Shown here: piece by piece, positions 25,618 to 35,168 of the stretch
How the letters are laid out: every line of letters starts with the position of its first letter
Numbering within the stretch: the stretch's first letter is position 1
NCBI RefSeq assembly: GCF_019890725.1
Contig: NZ_JAINZZ010000008.1
Location: 62,001 to 126,000 of the forward strand
DNA length: 64,000 bases
Direction of reading: 5' to 3'
Source: Actinacidiphila acidipaludis
Lineage (GTDB): Bacteria; Actinomycetota; Actinomycetes; Streptomycetales; Streptomycetaceae
The notes under the pieces: generated by a model
The model's input: only the letters and a program-made list of their open reading frames with translations
What the model was told of the DNA's origin: nothing
The model's database searches: none
Program-made: the position numbers and the translations under genes

Positions 25618-27318
25618 GTGACCACCTGGCAGCCTGCGCGCATCGGCGCCGTCCGGGGACCCCGGGCAGTGCTGCGGTGGTGGGACCCGCGTCATCCACT
25701 GATCATGGCGACCCTGGCCGCCGCGGTGCTGCACCTGCTGTGGGCCCTGTTCCTGGCCCGTGACTCCGGCGACATGGCCGCCCAGTACGCCTGGACGGAC
25801 TTCATACGGGCGCACCCGTCGGCCTCGTACAACCTCTCCTGGTACGGCGGGATGCATCCCGCCTCGTACAGCATCCTCTCCCCGTACATCATGGCGGCAC
25901 TGGGGGTGCGGACGACCGCGGTGATCGCCGGCACGCTGTCCGCGACGCTGGCCACCGCCATGCTGCTGCGCTCCCGTATCGACCGGCCGCTCCTGCCCAT
26001 CGCGTGGACGGTGTTCGCTCTTTGGTGTGACGTCGTCTCCGGCAGGGTGACGTTCGCCCTGGGCATGATGTTCGCCCTGGTCTCCACGGTGCTGCTGTTC
26101 CCCGCGGAACGGGCGATCAAGGGCCGCACCAAACGGATGGCCGTCGCCGTGGCCATGGCCGCCCTGGCGACCATGTGCAGCCCGGTCGCCGGGCTGTTCC
26201 TGCTCGTGGTGGCGGCCTCGATGTTCCTCACCGGCCGCCGCACCGACGCCTATGTGCTGGCCGCCGCGCCGCCGCTGGTGGTGGGCGCGACCTCGCTGCT
26301 CTTCCCTTTCTACGGGGTGCAGCCGTTCGCCTGGTACTTCGCGATCATCCCGTTCGCCATCGCCGTGGTGACCGCGCTCGTGGTGCCGCGCAAGTGGCGC
26401 TCACTGTGCCTGGGCGCCTGGGTCTACGCCGTGGGCGTGGCCCTCACCTATGTGATCCCGTCACCCATCGGGAGCAACGTCGAACGACTTGCCCTGCTGT
26501 TCGGCGGGACCGTGGTGCTGATCGTGGCCATGAGCAGCGTGTGGGGGCCGCGCCGGACGCTGCTGCTGTGGCTGGCCTTCGGCGGGGTCGCCGCGTGGCA
26601 GATCACCAAGCCGATCGTCGACCAGGTGCAGACCACCTCGGTGTCGTCGACCGTCAAGCACGCCGGACCGCTGATCAGCGAGCTGCGGAAGGTCCAGGCC
26701 GACCGGGGCCGGGTGGAGGTCGTGCCGCTGCGCTCCCACTGGGAGGCGTCGGGCCTGTCCCCGTACGTCAACCTGGCCCGCGGCTGGAACCGGCAGGCGG
26801 ACGTCGAGCGCAACCCGCTGTTCTACGACGGCACGCTCACCCCCGACACCTACCGCGACTGGCTGCGGCGCTGGAGCGTCAACTACGTCGTCCTGCCGTC
26901 CGACGAGCCGGACGGCGCCGCCGTCGCCGAGGCCAAGATCGTCGCGGCGGGCAACACCTGGCTGCACCCGGTGTGGAGCGACGCGCACTGGAAGCTGTAC
27001 GAGGTCACCGGCGCCGAGCCGCTCGCGGACCCGCCCGCCGTGGTGGACCAGGCCGGGCCGGCCGAGCTCACCGTGACGATGCCGCGCAGCGGCTGGGTCG
27101 TGCTGCGCATCCCGTGGTCCCCGGTGCTGGGCATCGAGGGCGCCAAGGACAACAAGCACGGCTGCCTGACGCCGGACGGCGACTGGACGCGCCTCTACGC
27201 GCCGACCCCGGGCACCTACCGGATCGGCGGGTCCTACGCGCTGATCCGCGGCACCCAGTGCGCCAAGGACCAGACCCAGGGCACCGACGCGCCGCCCGCC
27301 GACGGCGCCGGCGGCTGA
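25618..27318 (+). CDS. polytopic membrane protein, GT-C-like architecture
   Basis: 566 residues from GTG 25618, preceded by GGAAGAGG. Residues about 28-375 contain roughly 9-11 transmembrane helices (MATLAAAVLHLLWALFLA, TFALGMMFALVSTVLLF, GLFLLVVAASMFL and others). After helix 1 comes a polar loop, DMAAQYAWTDFIRAHP then LSWYGGMHP. The last ~190 residues are a soluble, probably extracytoplasmic domain. This order resembles GT-C integral glycosyltransferases, whose acidic residues sit in the first loop, but no specific family signature was recognised. A transporter annotation is possible but less likely. Substrate unknown. Confidence 0.75.
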   Translation: MTTWQPARIGAVRGPRAVLRWWDPRHPLIMATLAAAVLHLLWALFLARDSGDMAAQYAWTDFIRAHPSASYNLSWYGGMHPASYSILSPYIMAALGVRTTAVIAGTLSATLATAMLLRSRIDRPLLPIAWTVFALWCDVVSGRVTFALGMMFALVSTVLLFPAERAIKGRTKRMAVAVAMAALATMCSPVAGLFLLVVAASMFLTGRRTDAYVLAAAPPLVVGATSLLFPFYGVQPFAWYFAIIPFAIAVVTALVVPRKWRSLCLGAWVYAVGVALTYVIPSPIGSNVERLALLFGGTVVLIVAMSSVWGPRRTLLLWLAFGGVAAWQITKPIVDQVQTTSVSSTVKHAGPLISELRKVQADRGRVEVVPLRSHWEASGLSPYVNLARGWNRQADVERNPLFYDGTLTPDTYRDWLRRWSVNYVVLPSDEPDGAAVAEAKIVAAGNTWLHPVWSDAHWKLYEVTGAEPLADPPAVVDQAGPAELTVTMPRSGWVVLRIPWSPVLGIEGAKDNKHGCLTPDGDWTRLYAPTPGTYRIGGSYALIRGTQCAKDQTQGTDAPPADGAGG

Positions 27319-27366
27319 CCGCCCGGATCCGGTGAGCCGGCCCTGCGCGGCCTGCCGCCGCCCGTG

Positions 27367-27391
27367 CCGCCCGTTTCGCGGAGCCGGGCGG
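27367..27391. terminator. weak stem-loop between convergent genes
   Basis: CCGCCCG (27367-27373) pairs with CGGGCGG (27385-27391), loop 11 bases, in the 75-base gap between the membrane-protein gene and the MFS gene. Confidence 0.35.
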
Positions 27392-27393
27392 GC

Positions 27394-29964
27394 TCAGTCG
27401 GTGTGTCCCAGCTGGAGGTCGCGTTCCGTGCGGCCGCCGCCGGCGACCTGGAGCACGGTCGCCACCGGCGGATAGCCCGCGGCGATGACGGTGTACTCGC
27501 CCGCCGCGAGGTCCACGAACCGGAACTGCCCGTCGGCGCCCGTCGTGACGGAGTCCACGACGTTGCCCGCCGCGTCCAGCAGCGTGACCCGCGCGTCCTC
27601 CACCAGGCGCCCGCCCGGCGCCTTCACGGTGCCGCGCAGCATCGCGCCGCCGGCGAGCTCGACGTCCTGCCGGGTCTCCCGCGAGGCCTGCACGGACACC
27701 GGCAGCGCGGCCGGGCGGAACGCGGGCGCGCTGGCGGCCAGCGTGTACTCGCCCGCGACCAGCTCGCTGAGCACGTACAGGCCCTCGCGGCCGCTGCGGG
27801 CGCTGGCCACGACGTCACCGCGCACATCGGTGAGGGTCACGACGGCGTCCCTGACCGGGGTGCCGTCGGCGGTGTGCACAGCGCCGGCCAGCCGGCCCGC
27901 CCCGCCCAGCACCACGTCGAGCTCCACGGGGTGGTCGCCGACAGTCACGCTGACCGCCTGCGGCTGGTGCCCGCCCGCCGCGGCGATCAGCACGTAGCTG
28001 CCGTGGCCGGGGGTGCTGAGGGCGTAGCGGCCGTCCTCGGCGGTGGCGCCGCGCCCCACCTGGTGACCGGAGCCGTCGATCAGGGTGAGCGCCGCCCGCC
28101 CGACGGTGGTGCCGTCGGAGTGCTGGACGGTGCCGCACACCGGGACCCCGCCGCCGTGGCTCCTGCGGGCGCCGGGGAAACCGGCGTCCGGCGCTTCGCG
28201 CGGTTCGGTCAGCGGAGTGCCGTTGGCGGGGGTGTGCCCGGGGTCGTACAGGCCGTCGTACACCGGGTCGTGGGCCGCGGGGGCGGCCGGGCCGTGCTGG
28301 GTCACCAGAGGTTTCTCCTTGAGCAGGAAGGCGAAGAGGAAGCCGAGGACGAGGACCGGCACCAGGTAGAGGAAGATCCGCGGCATGGCGTCGGCGTACG
28401 CGGCGATGTAGCCGTCGCGTACCGGGGCGGGCAGGGTGCGGACCAGTTGCGGGGTGACCGACTGGGGGTCGGGCAGGTGCGCGCCGTGCGGGAGTTCGAC
28501 GGCCAGGCGCTTGGCCAGCCGGTTCGCGAACAGGGTGCCGAAGACGGCGGCGCCGACCGAGCCGCCGATCTGCCGGAAGTAGTTGTTGGCACTGGTGGCC
28601 GAGCCGATGTCGCCGGGGCGCACGGAGTTCTGCACGGCGAGCACCAGGACGGGCAGGATCATGCCGATGCCGAGGCCCAGCACCGCCATGTAGCCGCTGT
28701 ACTCCAGCCGCGGGGTGTCCTTGCCGAGGAGGGACAGCAGGTACATCCCGACCGCGGACAGCGCGGCGCCGAGCAGCGGGAAGACCTTGTAGCGGCCGGT
28801 GCGGCTGATGAGCTGCCCGCTGACGATCGAGGCGGTGACGACGCCGAGCATCATCGGCAGCATCAGCAGTCCGGAGCCGGTGGCGCTGGCCCCGTCGACC
28901 ATCTGGAGGAACGTCGGCAGGTAGCTGGCCGCCCCGAACAGGGCGACGCCGATGACCCCGCCGACCACCGCGGTGACGTTGAAGACGCCGTCGCGGAAGA
29001 GCCGCAGGGGGATGACCGGCTCCGCGGCGAACCGCTCCACCAGGACGAAGAGCAGGCCGCAGACCAGGGCTCCGGCGCCCAGTCCCAGGATCTCCCGGGA
29101 CCGCCAGCCGTAGGTGGAGCCGCCCCAGGTGGTGAGCAGCACCAGGCAGGTCGATCCCGCGGCGAGCAGCAGCGCGCCGAGCACGTCCAGCCGCGGCCTG
29201 GCCCGGGGCTTGGGAAGCTTCAGGACGAGGGTGATCACGACCAGGGTGACCAGGCCGAACGGCACGTTGATGGAGAAGCACCAGCGCCAGGAGGCGTGGT
29301 CGGTGAAGAACCCGCCGAGCAGCGGGCCGGCGACCGACGCGAGTCCGAACGCGGCGCCGATCAGGCCCATGTAACGGCCGCGCTGCCGGGGCGGCACGAT
29401 GTCCGCCATGATTGCCTGCACCCCGATCATCAGCCCGCCGCCGCCGACGCCCTGCACCGCGCGGAAGGCGATGAGCTCGTTCATGGTGCGGGACCAGGCG
29501 GCGAGCGCCGAACCCACCACGAACGTCAGGATCGCGAACTGGAAGACGCTCTTGCGGCCGAAGAGGTCGCCGAGCTTGCCGTAGATCGGCAGGCCGATGG
29601 TGGAGGCCAGCAGATAGGCGGTGACCACCCAGGACATCTTGTCCAGGCCGTGCAGCTCGCCGACGATCTTCGGCAGCGCGGTCGCCACGATCATCTGGTC
29701 GAGGGCGGCCAGCAGCAGGGCGAGCATCAGCCCGACGAAGACCAGGCGGATGCGGCGCGGGCTCAGCGCGGCGGCGTCCAGGCCGTCCGCCGCTTCTCCG
29801 CCGGTCCCGCCGGTCACGCCTGCCGCGCCGGCCGCGTCCGCTGTCCCGGGATCGCCGGCGCCGGGGGCCGTGCCGAGGGCGGCGGGGGCCGCCGGATCGC
29901 CGGGTCGTCGCTCACCCTCCCCGGGCCCCGCCTCCGTCCGCTCGGTCAGCGTCCCGCCACTCAC
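27394..29964 (-). CDS. DHA2-type MFS efflux transporter with C-terminal carboxypeptidase-regulatory-like repeats
   Basis: 856 residues from GTG 29964 (GGAG upstream); longer starts add an unrelated Arg-rich extension. After a disordered N-terminus comes a 14-helix DHA2 drug:H+ antiporter (about 70-560), with [31 protein letters not shown] (motif A) and GPLLGGFF (motif C). The C-terminal ~260 residues hold three or four beta-sandwich repeats of the carboxypeptidase regulatory type ([59 protein letters not shown]). The fusion is unusual but recurrent in Streptomyces. The side on which the repeats lie, and the drug, are unknown. Confidence 0.9.
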   Translation of the reverse strand: MSGGTLTERTEAGPGEGERRPGDPAAPAALGTAPGAGDPGTADAAGAAGVTGGTGGEAADGLDAAALSPRRIRLVFVGLMLALLLAALDQMIVATALPKIVGELHGLDKMSWVVTAYLLASTIGLPIYGKLGDLFGRKSVFQFAILTFVVGSALAAWSRTMNELIAFRAVQGVGGGGLMIGVQAIMADIVPPRQRGRYMGLIGAAFGLASVAGPLLGGFFTDHASWRWCFSINVPFGLVTLVVITLVLKLPKPRARPRLDVLGALLLAAGSTCLVLLTTWGGSTYGWRSREILGLGAGALVCGLLFVLVERFAAEPVIPLRLFRDGVFNVTAVVGGVIGVALFGAASYLPTFLQMVDGASATGSGLLMLPMMLGVVTASIVSGQLISRTGRYKVFPLLGAALSAVGMYLLSLLGKDTPRLEYSGYMAVLGLGIGMILPVLVLAVQNSVRPGDIGSATSANNYFRQIGGSVGAAVFGTLFANRLAKRLAVELPHGAHLPDPQSVTPQLVRTLPAPVRDGYIAAYADAMPRIFLYLVPVLVLGFLFAFLLKEKPLVTQHGPAAPAAHDPVYDGLYDPGHTPANGTPLTEPREAPDAGFPGARRSHGGGVPVCGTVQHSDGTTVGRAALTLIDGSGHQVGRGATAEDGRYALSTPGHGSYVLIAAAGGHQPQAVSVTVGDHPVELDVVLGGAGRLAGAVHTADGTPVRDAVVTLTDVRGDVVASARSGREGLYVLSELVAGEYTLAASAPAFRPAALPVSVQASRETRQDVELAGGAMLRGTVKAPGGRLVEDARVTLLDAAGNVVDSVTTGADGQFRFVDLAAGEYTVIAAGYPPVATVLQVAGGGRTERDLQLGHTD

Positions 29965-30163
29965 TTCCGCTCCCCTCGTCGCACCTGCGCCACCGGTTCC
30001 CCGCATGAGGCGACAACGACGGACGAGCGCCGCGATTGCCCGGAACGGGAGGAAATCACCCGGACGAGTACACGGAAGTGGCCGGAATCCGGTACGGCAC
30101 CGCGTGAATCGGCCCGCGCCAGGCCTACTTGACCCGAGCCGGATCACCGGCAAGGGTGGCGAG

Positions 30164-30826
30164 GTGAGCCGTGCCGCCCTGCCGCAGACGCGCCGTCAGA
30201 CCACCACCCGGCGCCTGCGGGCCTATGCGATCGACGTGAGCGTGATGGCGGGCTGGCAGGGGGTGCTGGCAGCGAGTTCCCTGCTGCCGGGCGCCCGGTG
30301 GCGCACCAGGGTGTTCCGCGACCCGCGCACGGCGGATCTGGCCCAGTTCACGGCGGGCGTGCTGCCCGCGGCCCTGTATCTGGGGGGCGGCGAGGCGAGC
30401 ACCGCGCAGGCCACGGCGGGCAAGCGCGCGGCCGGGCTCATGGTCGTCACCGCCGGCGACGGCGGCCGCGCCTCGGCGCGGACGATCGCCGTCCGGACCG
30501 GCGTGAAGCTGCTCCCCTGGCAGCTCGCGCACCTCGCCGTCACCCGGGCGACCGGTGTGGTGGGCGGGCGGCACGCCGAGCGGACGGCCCGAGCGGCCTT
30601 CGGCGCGGCGCTCGCGCTGAGCGCCGTCTCCCTCACGCTGGCCGTCTGCCGCCCGGACGGCCGCGCGCTGCACGACCTCGTCGCGGGCACCCGGGTCGTG
30701 CCCGGCAAGGCGGGAGGCGGGGACACGGACCCGGACCAGGACGCGGTCCGGGGCGCGCTCCGGAGCTCCGGCGAGGACGCGTACCGGAGCCGCGGCAGGA
30801 CGGACGAGCTGACCGCGGACGGCTGA
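30164..30826 (+). CDS. RDD-family membrane protein
   Basis: 220 residues from GTG 30164, preceded by AAGGG. It has the RDD family's first-helix Arg ([18 protein letters not shown]) and the Asp pair in [18 protein letters not shown] at the end, with two or three membrane helices between. The charged hydrophilic C-terminus (GGDTDPDQD) is disordered. RDD proteins are small membrane proteins of mostly unknown function; some affect ion or osmotic balance. Divergent from the MFS gene. Confidence 0.82.
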   Translation: MSRAALPQTRRQTTTRRLRAYAIDVSVMAGWQGVLAASSLLPGARWRTRVFRDPRTADLAQFTAGVLPAALYLGGGEASTAQATAGKRAAGLMVVTAGDGGRASARTIAVRTGVKLLPWQLAHLAVTRATGVVGGRHAERTARAAFGAALALSAVSLTLAVCRPDGRALHDLVAGTRVVPGKAGGGDTDPDQDAVRGALRSSGEDAYRSRGRTDELTADG

Positions 30827-30867
30827 GCGCGGATGTGAGCGCGAGCCCGCCCCATGCCCGGGCCATC

Positions 30868-31045
30868 GGCGCGCCCCGCAGACCGGGCCCGACCATACGC
30901 GCGCGCCGCAGCCCGGGCGGCCCCGCACCCGCGCCATCCATCCGGGCCTGACCCGTACGCGCGCCCCGCAGCCCGGGCCTGGCCCAAACGCGCTCACCGC
31001 AGCCCGGGCCCGTGCCCGTGCCCGTGCCGGCGCCCCTCCGCCCGG
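30868..31045. repeat. degenerate GC-rich repeat array beside the RiPP cluster
   Basis: At least four imperfect copies of a unit close to GCGCGCCCCGCAGCCCGGGC, separated by 10-35 bases, between the RDD gene and the 3' end of the ABC permease. No coding potential. It marks the 3' boundary of the RiPP cluster and may fold as a transcript end. Confidence 0.6.
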
Positions 31046-31062
31046 GCCCGCCAGAACACCCC

Positions 31063-31908
31063 TCAGGACATGTCGCGCCGCGAGATCAGCCGCACGGACA
31101 GGCCGAGGAAGACCACCACGTAGACGGCCAGCACGATGCTCGCCGTGACCGGTCCGGACACCGAGACCACGCCGGGGATGGACGAGTTGACCTTGCCCGT
31201 GGGGTCCAGCGCGGTGGCCAGGGACCCGGCGCTCGGCCCGATCAGCAGCCGCTCGGGCCCGTGCAGCGCGGGCAGGACGCCGGCCAGGCCGGAGACCAGG
31301 TTCTCCACCGCGAGCAGCCACATCAGGCCCACGCCGATCGCCGCGCCGGTCGCGCGCAGCAGGATGGCCAGGAACATCCCGACGCTCGCGGCGGCCATGC
31401 TGACGAGCCAGGCGGCGCCGATGCCGCCGAGCAGCGTCGCCGCGTCCGGCCAGGGAGCCGAGCGGCCGCTGAGCGCCGCGGCGCCCGCGCTCGCCGCCGC
31501 GCTGCACGCCACCACCGCCCCGGTCACGCACAGCAGGACCACGGCGATCGCCGCGGCCTTGCCCAGCACCGCGGCGCTTCGGCCGGGGCGCTGGACCAGA
31601 AGCGTCCCCCAGGTCCCCCAGCGGTACTCGCCGCCGACCAGCACCGCGCCGAGGATCAGCATCAGCGCGCTGCCGAACATCGGGTAGAGGTCCACCGTGC
31701 CGGACAGGAAGCGGTCCGGGAGCAGGCCGCCGATCAGCTTGTCCGGATCACCGGCCGAGCCCTGCGGCCGGTTCCTGATGATCAGCCAGACGATGTAGGG
31801 CACGACCATGCCGAACGCCAGGGCCAGGCCCGCCCATGCGCCGCCGACGACCCAGACACCGGGGCGCTTGCGCGCCGAGAGCAGTTCGGCCCGCAGGACA
31901 CCGTTCAC
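31063..31908 (-). CDS. ABC transporter permease of the RiPP cluster
   Basis: 281 residues from GTG 31908, which overlaps the ATPase stop (GTGA). Six transmembrane helices in the ABC-2 pattern; the first is GVWVVGGAWAGLALAFGMVV, then a periplasmic stretch, YPMFGSALMLILGAVLVGGEYRWGT, and the last is IVLAVYVVVFLGLSVRL. The GEYRWGTWGTLL block is the typical ABC-2 coupling loop. With the ATPase it forms an exporter, probably for the mature peptide, possibly also giving self-protection. Last gene of the coupled chain. Confidence 0.88.
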   Translation of the reverse strand: MNGVLRAELLSARKRPGVWVVGGAWAGLALAFGMVVPYIVWLIIRNRPQGSAGDPDKLIGGLLPDRFLSGTVDLYPMFGSALMLILGAVLVGGEYRWGTWGTLLVQRPGRSAAVLGKAAAIAVVLLCVTGAVVACSAAASAGAAALSGRSAPWPDAATLLGGIGAAWLVSMAAASVGMFLAILLRATGAAIGVGLMWLLAVENLVSGLAGVLPALHGPERLLIGPSAGSLATALDPTGKVNSSIPGVVSVSGPVTASIVLAVYVVVFLGLSVRLISRRDMS

Positions 31909-32879
31909 CGGTTCACCACCTCCGCTCGTTCCGTGCCGGGCTGTTGCCGGGGTTCGTCCCCGGACTCTCCCTGGTCTCCGATGAGTTCGAAGAACACGTC
32001 CTCCAGGGAGCCGCCCGCGCACCGCAGTTCGCTGACCTCCACCCCGTTCTCCACCAGGAACCGGTTGACGGCGGCGGCCCGGTCCCGGTCGGCGGCCACC
32101 CGCAGTTCGCCGTCGACGACGGTCGCGGACCTGACGCCGGGCAGCCGTGCCGCGAGTTCGGCGGCGCGTTCGGGGGCGTCGACGGCGACGGAGATCCAGC
32201 CGCCGCCCGCGCCCTGGCGCAGTTCCTCGACGGTCCCGTCGGCCACCAGGCGCCCGCGCCGGATGACGCCGACACGGTCGCACAGCAGCTCCACCTCGGC
32301 CAGCAGGTGGCTGGAGAGCAGCACCGTGCGGTGGTCGCGGCGCAGACCGGTGATCAGTTCCCGCATGCCGGCCATGCCCGCCGGGTCGAGCCCGTTGGTG
32401 GGCTCGTCCAGGATCAGCAGGGCGGGGTCCTTCAGCAGGGCGGCGGCCACCGCGATGCGCTGCCGCATGCCGAGCGAGTAGGCGCGGAAGGCGACGTCCG
32501 CCTTGGCGGTCATCTCCACCTCGTCCAGGACCTCGTCCACCCGGGTGGGCGGCAGGTCGGCGTACCGGGCGAGGACGCGCAGGTTGTCGCGTCCCGACAG
32601 GTGGGGGTACATGGCCGGGGACTCGATGAGTGCGCCGACTCCGCGCTGCGCGGCGTGGCTCCCGGCGGGGTGGCCGAGCACGGTCGCGGTCCCCGAGGTC
32701 GGCCGGATGAGTCCGACGAGCATCCGCATGGTGGTGGTCTTGCCGGAGCCGTTGGGCCCCAGGAAGCCGTACACCTCGCCCCTGCGGACGGTCAGGTCGA
32801 GGTCGAACACGCCGGTGTCGGCGCTGTAGCGCTTGGTCAGTCCGCTGGTGCGGATCACCGTCTCGTCGCCGTCAGGCAT
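31905..32879 (-). CDS. ABC transporter ATP-binding protein of the RiPP cluster
   Basis: 324 residues. Walker A GPNGSGKTT (about 45), signature YSLGMRQR (about 137; the usual SGGQ is replaced by SLGM, common in ABC-2 drug/bacteriocin exporters), Walker B LLILDEPTNGLDPAG and switch His in LLSSHLL. The C-terminal ~100 residues are the regulatory extension found in CcmA/DrrA-like ATPases. It overlaps the protease gene by 8 bases and the permease by 4. Confidence 0.92.
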   Translation of the reverse strand: MPDGDETVIRTSGLTKRYSADTGVFDLDLTVRRGEVYGFLGPNGSGKTTTMRMLVGLIRPTSGTATVLGHPAGSHAAQRGVGALIESPAMYPHLSGRDNLRVLARYADLPPTRVDEVLDEVEMTAKADVAFRAYSLGMRQRIAVAAALLKDPALLILDEPTNGLDPAGMAGMRELITGLRRDHRTVLLSSHLLAEVELLCDRVGVIRRGRLVADGTVEELRQGAGGGWISVAVDAPERAAELAARLPGVRSATVVDGELRVAADRDRAAAVNRFLVENGVEVSELRCAGGSLEDVFFELIGDQGESGDEPRQQPGTERAEVVNR

Positions 32880-34107
32880 CGGCGGCCTGCCGATCCGCGC
32901 GCCGGCCGCGGGCCGCCCCGAGCAGCAGGCCGGCCACCACCAGGGTCTCCGCGGCCAGCACCACGACCGCCCAGCCGGGTCCGGTCCAGTGCCGCAGCCT
33001 GGCGAACCACACCCACATCAGGGCGCAGTACGCCGGCACCGCGACCGCCAGCGTGGCGATGCCGTACAGGGTGTAGGCGCGTACGTCACCGGACGGGTAG
33101 GCGCGCAGTGTGTCGCGTGCGGCGGGGTCGCGGCGGCGCAGCCGCAGGCGCCAGAACCGGTAGCTCTCGCGCCGCAGGTCGACCAGGCCCAGCGCATGGG
33201 TGAGCATCACGTATCCGTCCGATCGCAGGAACGGCAGCAGGCTCATCAGCGAGCCGGCGCTGCCGAACAGGAGCAGGGCGGCGGCGATCCGGTGTCCGGG
33301 GCCGCCGTCGCGGGTCAGCCACCACCACAGCGTGACCGGCGCGAGGGAGAGCAGACCGACGAAGACACCGGCGAAGGCCGTGCCCACCCGGGCCCGGCGG
33401 CGGTGGAAGAGCACGATGTCGTCGGTCCTGCAGTAGGGCGTCAGCAGCGGGAACCGCCAGCTCAGGCCGATCTCGGTGACGGAACCGCCGAAGTGGCGGC
33501 ACGTCACGCCGTGGGCCAGTTCGTGCAGCATGGTGATCAGCCAGCCGAGGACCAGCAGGAGCGGAACGGCCACCGCCCACGACCGCTGGTGGGACGCGTC
33601 GTGGGCGAGGACGGTGGTGTGGGTCCACACGATCGTCTGGAGGAGGGCGATGAGGGCGAGGGCGGGCACCACGAACCCCGTGCGGAAGGCGAATCCCAGC
33701 CGGGCGGCGAGGGTCGCGCACAGCCGGTCGGGCTGCAGGAGCACCCAGCGCCGCCGCAACCAGCCCTGCCGCGCCGCCTGTTTGTCCTGCTGCGCCTGCC
33801 GGAACCGGTCGAGCACACCGGCGTCGGCGTGCCCGTCGAGCAGCTGGTAGCGGCCGAGCAGGGTGAACATCTGCTGCCACGAATCGGGGCCGAGCGTACG
33901 GTCGTACGTCTCCCGGTACTGGACGCCGATGTCCTGCAGGGTGTGCCGGCCGTCCATCAGGCCCATGATGAAGTGCTCGCGCGGGCCCACCCGGTAGAAG
34001 CAGCCGGTGCTTTCGTCCTTGATGTGGTGGACGGTCTTCGGGCCGGTGCGCAGGGCGGGGCCGAGCACGACCTCCGGCCGCAGCCGCGGCAGGTCGTGGG
34101 TGGTCAC
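32872..34107 (-). CDS. PqqD-like/M50 membrane metalloprotease, candidate leader peptidase
   Basis: 411 residues from GTG 34107 (GTGA overlap with the elimination gene). Residues about 1-95 look like a PqqD/RRE winged helix (ESTGCFYRVGPREHFIMGLM, TLQDIGVQYRETY), the fold that binds RiPP leaders. Then a membrane domain with 6-8 helices and the M50 zinc site, MLHELAHG (His-Glu-x-x-His about 195). A later SDGYVMLTHALGL corresponds to the M50 DG motif. The architecture matches COG1994/YydH-type proteases seen in peptide clusters. Inferred role: recruit the modified precursor by its leader and cut it at the membrane next to the exporter. Confidence 0.85.
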   Translation of the reverse strand: MTTHDLPRLRPEVVLGPALRTGPKTVHHIKDESTGCFYRVGPREHFIMGLMDGRHTLQDIGVQYRETYDRTLGPDSWQQMFTLLGRYQLLDGHADAGVLDRFRQAQQDKQAARQGWLRRRWVLLQPDRLCATLAARLGFAFRTGFVVPALALIALLQTIVWTHTTVLAHDASHQRSWAVAVPLLLVLGWLITMLHELAHGVTCRHFGGSVTEIGLSWRFPLLTPYCRTDDIVLFHRRRARVGTAFAGVFVGLLSLAPVTLWWWLTRDGGPGHRIAAALLLFGSAGSLMSLLPFLRSDGYVMLTHALGLVDLRRESYRFWRLRLRRRDPAARDTLRAYPSGDVRAYTLYGIATLAVAVPAYCALMWVWFARLRHWTGPGWAVVVLAAETLVVAGLLLGAARGRRADRQAADA

Positions 34108-35168
34108 CGCGCCACCTCCCGCGGGGCCAGGTCCTCCAGGGCCTTGCCGATCACGTAGGAGAGGTAGATCTCGTCGAGGATGCTGACGCCCAGGCGGTTG
34201 TTGGTCATGTGCACATACGAGCTGAGCACGATCGCCAGGGCGTCCTGCGGGTCGGGCACCGCGCCGTCGCGGAACTCCAGCGCGCCGGCGCCCGCCAGGT
34301 CCAGGACCTTCTCGCGCAGTTCGGCGCAGTGCGCGAGCCAGGACCTCTCCAGCGCGGTGGGCGCGGCTCCCGCCTCGCCGTGGACGCTGTCGCGCACGTG
34401 CCGGACCCGGGCCAGCAGGCGGTCCCGCATCTTCGCGTAGCTGCGGTCGAACCGCTCGTGCTGGGCGTCGCTGGGCTCCTGGTAGGAGGTCTCCCACATC
34501 GTGCGGTAGCGCACGAGGAACCGCCCGACCGCCTCCTCGTCCCGCAGGAAGGCGAAGCACAGCGACGCGGTCAGCTGGGCCGCCTGGCCGAGCAGGACGG
34601 TGCGGACGTGGACGTTGGTGGTCTCCAGCAGCGTCACCACGAGTTCGCTCGACCGCTGGAAGTGCCACTCGGCGAGCTCCATGCCGACGGCGCCGCCGTA
34701 CCGTGCGAGCTCCCGCTCGTAGGCGATGTGCGCCACGCTGTTGTTGTCGCGGAAGGGCATCTCGCCGTCGGCGCCGTAGAGTTCGTCCCAGCGCTCCTGG
34801 CTGTACTCGGCGAGGAACATGTTCTTGTACAGGTCGCCGCTGGAGTTGCGGTCCTCCTCGTAGAGGGCCGGGCGCCGCCGCAGGAAGTCCGTGATCGCCT
34901 GCTCCGCGGCCTCGGCGACCGCACCGGCCGCGGCGGCGTCCGCCGGCAGCAGGCGCAGCCGTACGTGCGGGCCCTCCAGCCAGTAGCGGATGAAGAACCA
35001 GCGGCGCAGCAGGCCCTGTTCGCGGAGCCGTTCCACCAGCGGCCGCACGCAGTGCACCAGCACCGGGTTGGCGTTCGCGGCGTAGAAGACGTGCAGGCTC
35101 AGCCAGCCGTCCGCGTCCCACGACGTCTGCGCGGTCTCCAGGTGGGTCAGGGTGTCGCCGTCCGTCAC
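34104..35168 (-). CDS. SpaB_C-type (thiopeptide-type) elimination enzyme
   Basis: 354 residues from GTG 35168, overlapping the LanB stop. It matches the SpaB_C/thiopeptide-type bacteriocin biosynthesis family: start WLSLHVFYAANANPVLVHCV, then WFFIRYWLEGPHVRLRLLP, and the closing block SYVHMTNNRLGVSILDEIYLSYVIGKAL. In split LanB systems (goadsporin GodG, thiomuracin TbtC) this subunit eliminates glutamate from glutamylated Ser/Thr to give Dha/Dhb. Thiopeptide clusters carry a second member that forms the pyridine ring; only this one is present. Because LanB needs a partner, elimination is the more likely job, but the family alone does not prove it. Confidence 0.88.
   Translation of the reverse strand: MTDGDTLTHLETAQTSWDADGWLSLHVFYAANANPVLVHCVRPLVERLREQGLLRRWFFIRYWLEGPHVRLRLLPADAAAAGAVAEAAEQAITDFLRRRPALYEEDRNSSGDLYKNMFLAEYSQERWDELYGADGEMPFRDNNSVAHIAYERELARYGGAVGMELAEWHFQRSSELVVTLLETTNVHVRTVLLGQAAQLTASLCFAFLRDEEAVGRFLVRYRTMWETSYQEPSDAQHERFDRSYAKMRDRLLARVRHVRDSVHGEAGAAPTALERSWLAHCAELREKVLDLAGAGALEFRDGAVPDPQDALAIVLSSYVHMTNNRLGVSILDEIYLSYVIGKALEDLAPREVAR

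Noticed and set aside
27364..30132. 922-residue plus-strand ORF opposite the MFS gene
   Set aside because: Composition is Gly/Arg/His/Asp-rich without hydrophobic core; it is an antisense shadow common in GC-rich DNA.
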